Shown here piece after piece: positions 4,804 through 8,096 of a DNA stretch of 8,096 nt (position 1 is the stretch's first letter; each line of letters opens with the position of its first letter). Under the pieces are notes generated by a model. The model worked only from the letters and a program-made list of their open reading frames with translations, did no database searches and was not told where the DNA came from. The DNA lies in assembly GCF_022095675.1 (NCBI RefSeq), contig NZ_JAHYSG010000219.1, forward strand, positions 1-8,096. The letters run 5' to 3'. Both the position numbers and the translations under genes were made by a program. This stretch comes from Dactylosporangium sp. AC04546. Lineage in GTDB: Bacteria; Actinomycetota; Actinomycetes; Mycobacteriales; Micromonosporaceae.

Positions 4804-4875
4804 ATGGGCGCGCGGCTGCTCGCGCGTCGTATCCGCACTGCTCACACCACTGTTGATCTAGGATCACAGGGCTGA
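4804..4875 (+). CDS. Possible coupled micro-ORF, 23 residues
   Basis: In the same frame as the 13-residue ORF and three bases after its stop, preceded by GAAGTGA as a weak Shine-Dalgarno. It encodes a basic peptide beginning MGARLLARRIRTAHTT and stops at TGA (4873-4875) in the loop of a small hairpin. The alternative frame from 4775 gives 28 residues with a hydrophobic end; both cannot easily be genuine. Confidence 0.15.
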   Translation: MGARLLARRIRTAHTTVDLGSQG

Positions 4876-4888
4876 GTCGTGCCCTGAT

Positions 4889-4936
4889 GAAGGCGGCTGC
4901 TCCGTGGGGTCGGAGTGGCCGCCTTTCACCTTTTTG
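4889..4936 (+). terminator. Intrinsic terminator with U-tract
   Basis: AAGGCGGC (4890-4897) pairs with GCCGCCTT (4918-4925). Two G·T pairs continue the stem inward, then CTCCG (4900-4904) pairs with CGGAG (4911-4915) around loop TGGGGT. TTTTTGT follows at 4931, after TCACC. The U-tract is on the plus strand, so it ends the putative small RNA and not the convergent tetR gene, whose stop lies at 4938. Confidence 0.85.
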
Positions 4937-4937
4937 T

Positions 4938-5696
4938 CTACAGAGGACGGTCGCGGTAGCGGGCCGGGTCGAGGCCCAGCTGCTGGGCCGCGGCGTCGAG
5001 TTCGGCGTCGAACATCGGGCCCACGTCGCTCAGCGCGAACTTCAGGTGGCCGTAGACTTCCAGCGCCACGATGCCGTACATGCGCACCCAGCAGGACAGG
5101 TACAGCTGGGCCGCGCCGACCGGCAGTGACGACGTGCCCGGCCGGGCGCCCTGCTGGCGCAGCTCCTCGATGAACTGGTGCAGCTGCTCGGCCAGCAGTG
5201 GCGGCAGGTCCTCCTCCGGCGGCACCTGGAACGGCGCCCGCTCCCACAGCTCGCCGAAGATGTCGGCGAACGTGAGCGCGAAGCGGAAGCCCGCGCCGAA
5301 CTCGCCGGTCGTGAGCCGCCCCTTCTCGGGGACGGGGCTCGCGAACATCAGGTTGAACTCCGCGGGGTGCGTCACCGACCAGGCGCGGAAGGTGCGGCAC
5401 ATCGCGTAGAGCCTGGCGCCGGGGTCGGATCCGGCGCGGTCACGTGCCTCGGCGATCTCCGTCGTGCACTCGTCGTAGAGCCGTGTGCACAGGCCGGCCA
5501 CCAGGGACTCGAGGCTCGGGTAGTAGCGGTACAGGGCGGCGGCCGTCATGCCCATCTCGCGGGCGATGGCGCGCAGTGTCACGCCGGCGATCGTCTCGTG
5601 GACGAGCAGCCGGCGGGCGACCTGCAGGATCTCGTCCAGCGTGGCGGCGCGGACGCGTTCGCGGCGGGTGGGCGGCAGGGTGGTCAACCGATACAT
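4938..5696 (-). CDS. TetR/AcrR family regulator with WHG-type C-terminal domain
   Basis: 252 residues. The N-terminal DNA-binding domain spans about 16-66, with the helix-turn-helix VTLRAIAREMGMTAAALYRYYPS at 39-61 and the usual TetR tyrosine pair. The ligand domain begins at about 95 with FRAWSVTHPAEFNLMFASPVP (103-123), a pattern typical of the WHG class (TetR_C_33). The ATG at 5696 is preceded by AAGG with no gap, so the ribosome site is poor; a candidate TACTTT -10 box at 5728-5723 would give a leader of about 20 nt. It is divergent from the MmpL gene with an operator between them, so it most likely represses both itself and the transporter. The inducer is unknown. Its 3' end abuts the terminator of the convergent small RNA. 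Confidence 0.93.
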   Translation of the reverse strand: MYRLTTLPPTRRERVRAATLDEILQVARRLLVHETIAGVTLRAIAREMGMTAAALYRYYPSLESLVAGLCTRLYDECTTEIAEARDRAGSDPGARLYAMCRTFRAWSVTHPAEFNLMFASPVPEKGRLTTGEFGAGFRFALTFADIFGELWERAPFQVPPEEDLPPLLAEQLHQFIEELRQQGARPGTSSLPVGAAQLYLSCWVRMYGIVALEVYGHLKFALSDVGPMFDAELDAAAQQLGLDPARYRDRPL

Positions 5697-5724
5697 CCTT
5701 GACGGCGGTGAATGACGATGACAA

Positions 5725-5741
5725 AGTAAACACTGTTAACT
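5725..5741. promoter_or_regulatory. TetR-type operator in the divergent tetR-mmpL promoter
   Basis: AGTAAACACTGTTAACT is a near-perfect palindrome centred on C5733: only positions 3 and 15 break symmetry. It overlaps a candidate tetR -10 box (TACTTT, minus strand 5728-5723) and the expected -35 region of mmpL, whose candidate -10 is GATACT (5755-5760). Binding would therefore block both promoters. Confidence 0.75.
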
Positions 5742-5754
5742 CAGGTGAGCATCG

Positions 5755-5760
5755 GATACT
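5755..5760 (+). promoter_or_regulatory. Candidate -10 box of the mmpL gene
   Basis: GATACT matches TATAAT at four of six bases. CTGTTA at 5733-5738, 16 bp upstream and inside the palindrome, is a poor -35, as often at repressed or activated promoters. The start near 5767 leaves a leader of about 12 nt with GGGGGA before the GTG. Confidence 0.35.
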
Positions 5761-5778
5761 AATCCTAGTGGGGGACGC

Positions 5779-7914
5779 GTGTTCGCGTGGTGGGGGAAAG
5801 CCGTTGTTCGCGCCCGATGGGTGGTCATCGCCGCGGGTGCCGCACTTGTGCTCGCCGGTGTCCTGTGGGGCACCGGCGTTTTTGCGCGCATGACCAGCGG
5901 TGGCTTCGACGACCCGGGGAGTCAGTCGGCCGCCGCACGCGCTCGGATCGAGGCTGAGGTAGGCCGCCAGTCGGTCGACGTGCTCGCGCTGTACTCGTCG
6001 CCGGACCACACCGTCGACGACCCGGCCTTCCGGGACGCGGTCGGGCAGGTCGTGAGCCGGCTGCAGGGGCGCTCCGAGGTGGTGAAGGCCGTCTCGTACT
6101 ACCAGACGCAGAGCCCGGCCTTCGTGTCGAGCGATCGGCATTCCACCTACGTGGTCGTGCAGCTGACCGAGGCGCAGGACGCCGAGCTGCTGCACGCGAT
6201 CGAGCCCGACCTGCAGGCCGCCGGCCTCACGACGCGGATCGGCGGGCCGACGGCGATCTTCGGTGACGTCAGCGAGCGGGTCGAGCAGGACATCGTGCGG
6301 GCCGAGACGCTGTCGATGCCGGTGCTGCTGATCCTGCTGCTGTTCGTGTTCCGGGGCGTGGTCGCCGCCTTCATGCCGCTGCTCGTGGGGGGCATCGCGG
6401 TGCTGGGGGCGTTCGTGGCGACGCGGCTGCTGACGTATGCGACCGATGTGTCGGTCTTCGCGATCAACATCATCACCATGATCGGTCTCGGCATGGCGAT
6501 CGACTATTCGCTGTTCGTCATCAGCCGGTTCCGCGAGGAGCTGGCCGCCGGGCGCGACGTGCCGTCGGCGGTCCGGCACACCATGACGACCGCTGGGCGG
6601 ACGGTCGCCGTCTCCGGGCTGACTGTCGCGCTCGCGCTCGCCAGCCTGCTGGTGTTCCCGCAGGTGTTCCTGAAGTCGATGGGCTTCGGTGGCATGGCCG
6701 CGGTGCTCGTCGCGATGCTCGCCGCGCTCACGGTGCTGCCGGCCCTGCTCGCGGTGCTCGGGCCGCGCATCAACGCCTGGCGGCTGCCGCTGCCGGTGCG
6801 GGTCAAGAGCCGGTGGGGCGGCATCGCGCGGGCCGTGATGCGGCGCCCGATCTGGATCATCGCCGGCACGCTGGTGGTGCTGGGTGTGCTGGCGTCGCCG
6901 TTCACCCGGGCGCAGTTCGGTGCGGCCGACGAGCGCGTGCTGCCGGCCGGGACCGAGAGCCGGGTCGTCAACGAGACCGTGGCTCGGGACTTCCCCGGTG
7001 GCGGGTCGTCGTCGCTGGAGGTGCTGGTCAGTGGCGGCGGGCAGGCCGCGGCCGACGCGGTGGCGGCGCAGCTGCGGCAGATCCGGCCGATCACCGGGGT
7101 CGAGGCGAGCGCGGCCCGGGGCGACTCGACGCTGCTGACCGCGACGTTCAGCGGCAACGCGAGCGACGAGGCGGCGCGCGAGCTTGCCGAGCGGGTGCGG
7201 GAGGTCCAGCAGCCGGGGAGTGAGCTGGTCGTGGCCGGGGCGGCGGCTGAGGTGGCCGACATGCTCGACAGCCTGGCCGGCGGGCTGCCGGTGATGGGGC
7301 TGCTCGCCGGGCTGAGCACGATCGTGCTGCTGTTCCTGGCGTTCGGGTCGGTGCTGCTGCCGCTCAAGGCCGTGTTCATGAACCTGGTGTCGATCGGCGC
7401 CTCCTTCGGCGCGGTCGTGTGGGTGTTCCAGGACGGTCACCTGTCCGGGTTGCTCGGGTTCACCTCGACGGGCGACCTGGAGGCGAGCCAGCTCATCCTG
7501 ATGCTCGCGATTCTGTTCGGCCTGTCGACCGACTACGAGGTGTTTCTGCTGTCCCGTGTCCGCGAGGAGTGGGACCGCACCGGCGACAACGGCACCGCCG
7601 TCGTTTCCGGCCTGGAGCGCACGGGCGGCCTCATCACCTCGGCCGCGCTCCTGCTGGTGGTCGTGGTGGGCGGCTTCGCGACGGGCGGCATCTCCTTCAT
7701 CAAGATGCTGGGCGTCGGCATGGTGGTCGCCATCCTGGTGGACGCGACGATCGTTCGCGCCCTGCTCGTGCCGGCCACGATGCGTCTGCTGGGCCGCGCC
7801 AACTGGTGGGCTCCGGGGCCGCTGGCCCGCTTGTACCGCCGCTACGGCATCAAGGAGTCCGACGCCCCGTCGCCGGACGACGCGCCGTCATCGCAGGTCC
7901 CGGTCAACGCCTGA
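5779..7914 (+). CDS. MMPL family RND transporter
   Basis: 711 residues, the usual length for the short actinobacterial MmpL/YdfJ-like type. The architecture is duplicated: TM1 (about 14-36), periplasmic-side porter domain 1 (40-178), TM2-6 (179-330), TM7 (355-374), porter domain 2 (380-505), TM8-12 (505-680), and a short polar Ser/Pro/Asp tail. The proton-relay Asp-Tyr pairs are present in both halves: D242-Y243 in GLGMAIDYSLFVISRFREE and D585-Y586 in GLSTDYEVFLLSRVREEW. Such pumps export lipids or hydrophobic compounds across the inner membrane using the proton gradient; the substrate is not evident. The GTG start at 5779 follows GGGGGA by 3 nt. It is divergently paired with a TetR regulator and shares its operator. 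No long C-terminal mycobacterial MmpL domain is present. Confidence 0.95.
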   Translation: MFAWWGKAVVRARWVVIAAGAALVLAGVLWGTGVFARMTSGGFDDPGSQSAAARARIEAEVGRQSVDVLALYSSPDHTVDDPAFRDAVGQVVSRLQGRSEVVKAVSYYQTQSPAFVSSDRHSTYVVVQLTEAQDAELLHAIEPDLQAAGLTTRIGGPTAIFGDVSERVEQDIVRAETLSMPVLLILLLFVFRGVVAAFMPLLVGGIAVLGAFVATRLLTYATDVSVFAINIITMIGLGMAIDYSLFVISRFREELAAGRDVPSAVRHTMTTAGRTVAVSGLTVALALASLLVFPQVFLKSMGFGGMAAVLVAMLAALTVLPALLAVLGPRINAWRLPLPVRVKSRWGGIARAVMRRPIWIIAGTLVVLGVLASPFTRAQFGAADERVLPAGTESRVVNETVARDFPGGGSSSLEVLVSGGGQAAADAVAAQLRQIRPITGVEASAARGDSTLLTATFSGNASDEAARELAERVREVQQPGSELVVAGAAAEVADMLDSLAGGLPVMGLLAGLSTIVLLFLAFGSVLLPLKAVFMNLVSIGASFGAVVWVFQDGHLSGLLGFTSTGDLEASQLILMLAILFGLSTDYEVFLLSRVREEWDRTGDNGTAVVSGLERTGGLITSAALLLVVVVGGFATGGISFIKMLGVGMVVAILVDATIVRALLVPATMRLLGRANWWAPGPLARLYRRYGIKESDAPSPDDAPSSQVPVNA

Positions 7915-7918
7915 CGGT

Positions 7919-7946
7919 CCGGCGGCGCGCTTCGACCGGCCGCCGG
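7919..7946. terminator. Terminator-like hairpin after mmpL
   Basis: CCGGCGGC (7919-7926) pairs perfectly with GCCGCCGG (7939-7946) around a 12-nt loop, five bases after the mmpL stop. There is no U-tract. A second small stem, CAGGC/GCCTG, follows at about 7950-7963. If the downstream minus-strand frame is a gene, the hairpin would serve both. Confidence 0.55.
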
Positions 7947-7948
7947 GC

Positions 7949-8096
7949 TCAGGCCAGCGCCTGGGCCGGCGGTCGCCGCGCGTCGCCTCCTCCGGCACGG
8001 CGTGGTGTGCGCGCCGCCGGCCGCTGCGAGTTCCGCGGTCGGCGGCCGCGGCGCGCCTGCGGCCGTGCGGTGCCGTCCGGGGCTGGGGTGCGGGGC
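7949..8096 (-). CDS. Possible C-terminal fragment of a minus-strand gene
   Basis: A frame on the minus strand is open from the window end to a TGA at 7951-7949, about 48 residues. It is rich in Arg, Pro, Ala, Gly and Gln (for example RRGRRPRNSQRPAAR) and third codon positions are mostly G or C. Such basic, disordered tails occur at the end of actinobacterial RNA helicases and other nucleic-acid-binding proteins, but nothing here identifies the protein. The convergent arrangement with a hairpin in between supports a gene; the low complexity and overall GC content make chance a real alternative. Confidence 0.35.
   Translation of the reverse strand, partial: PRTPAPDGTARPQARRGRRPRNSQRPAARTPRRAGGGDARRPPAQALA

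Larger units (their letters stand above)
4759..4936 (+). ncRNA. Putative small RNA, about 178 nt
   Basis: The transcript is defined by the promoter at 4724-4752 and the terminator at 4889-4936. Internal hairpins are possible at 4809-4814/4821-4826 (6 bp, 6-nt loop), 4854-4858/4862-4866 (TGATC around TAG) and 4867-4872/4881-4886 (CAGGGC, 8-nt loop). I do not recognise a known RNA family; it lacks the C-rich loops of 6C RNA. Three short overlapping reading frames lie inside (starts at 4759, 4775, 4804), so it may instead be a micro-protein mRNA. aspS has no hairpin of its own, so this could also serve as its 3' end. Confidence 0.5.

Noticed and set aside
4639..4845. Minus-strand open frame of 68 codons over the end of aspS and the small RNA
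   Set aside because: Overlaps aspS, lacks a ribosome site, and its sequence shows no protein-like pattern.
5440..7440. Very long minus-strand open frame (666 codons) across mmpL
   Set aside because: His/Arg/Gln/Pro-rich shadow of the mmpL gene's codon bias; the plus-strand frame has clear MmpL motifs.

Overview
The window is very GC-rich, strongly codon-biased DNA of an actinomycete. A DivIVA-domain protein, a DUF2786 protein, an MmpL transporter with a divergent TetR, and an archaeal-type aspartyl-tRNA synthetase all fit the Micromonosporaceae or a near relative (Actinoplanes/Dactylosporangium/Micromonospora type). That placement is inference; there is no rRNA or other definitive marker. 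No insertion sequence, phage gene, CRISPR array, tRNA or rRNA was seen.

Layout, left to right. (1) 1-597: the C-terminal part of a DivIVA-domain protein with a Gly/Pro/Asp/Tyr repeat region. The window opens with a perfect 20-bp inverted repeat whose left arm brings in an in-frame stop. (2) 598-1146: a convergent gap of about 550 bp with a terminator hairpin and at least three more strong hairpins, but no convincing gene. (3) 1147-1365 (minus): a small DUF2631-like membrane protein. It is divergent from (4) 1538-2272 (plus): a DUF2786 protein, preceded by a promoter resembling the PafBC/RecA-NDp DNA-damage type. (5) 2238-3269 (minus): a YihY/BrkB-family membrane protein whose 3' end overlaps the DUF2786 gene by 35 bp. 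(6) 3270-3485: a leader that looks like a translational T-box riboswitch, directly ahead of (7) 3486-4718: archaeal-type, probably non-discriminating AspRS. (8) 4719-4937: a consensus-like promoter, a putative small RNA or leaderless micro-ORF transcript of about 180 nt, and a strong intrinsic terminator. (9) 4938-5696 (minus): a TetR regulator divergent from (10) 5779-7914 (plus): an MmpL/RND transporter, with a 17-bp palindromic operator between them. (11) 7915-8096: a terminator-like hairpin and the possible C-terminal tail of a minus-strand gene running off the window.

The most interesting element is the aspS leader. It holds the T-box core GGTGGCACCGCG. A perfect 8-bp helix, a 7-nt UGGCACC bulge and a perfect 4-bp helix form the classical antisequestrator. 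The 3' strand of that structure can instead pair perfectly over 8 bp with the aspS Shine-Dalgarno, so the two states exclude each other. The variable base of UGGN is C, which pairs with the G73 discriminator of tRNA-Asp and tRNA-Asn, and a GAT codon sits in the unpaired 3' side of an upstream hairpin. As far as I know, actinobacterial translational T-boxes are described mainly for ileS, so an Asp-specific one on a non-discriminating AspRS gene deserves checking.

The second notable region is 4719-4937, where a strong promoter, a palindrome over the start site and a full intrinsic terminator enclose no recognisable gene.
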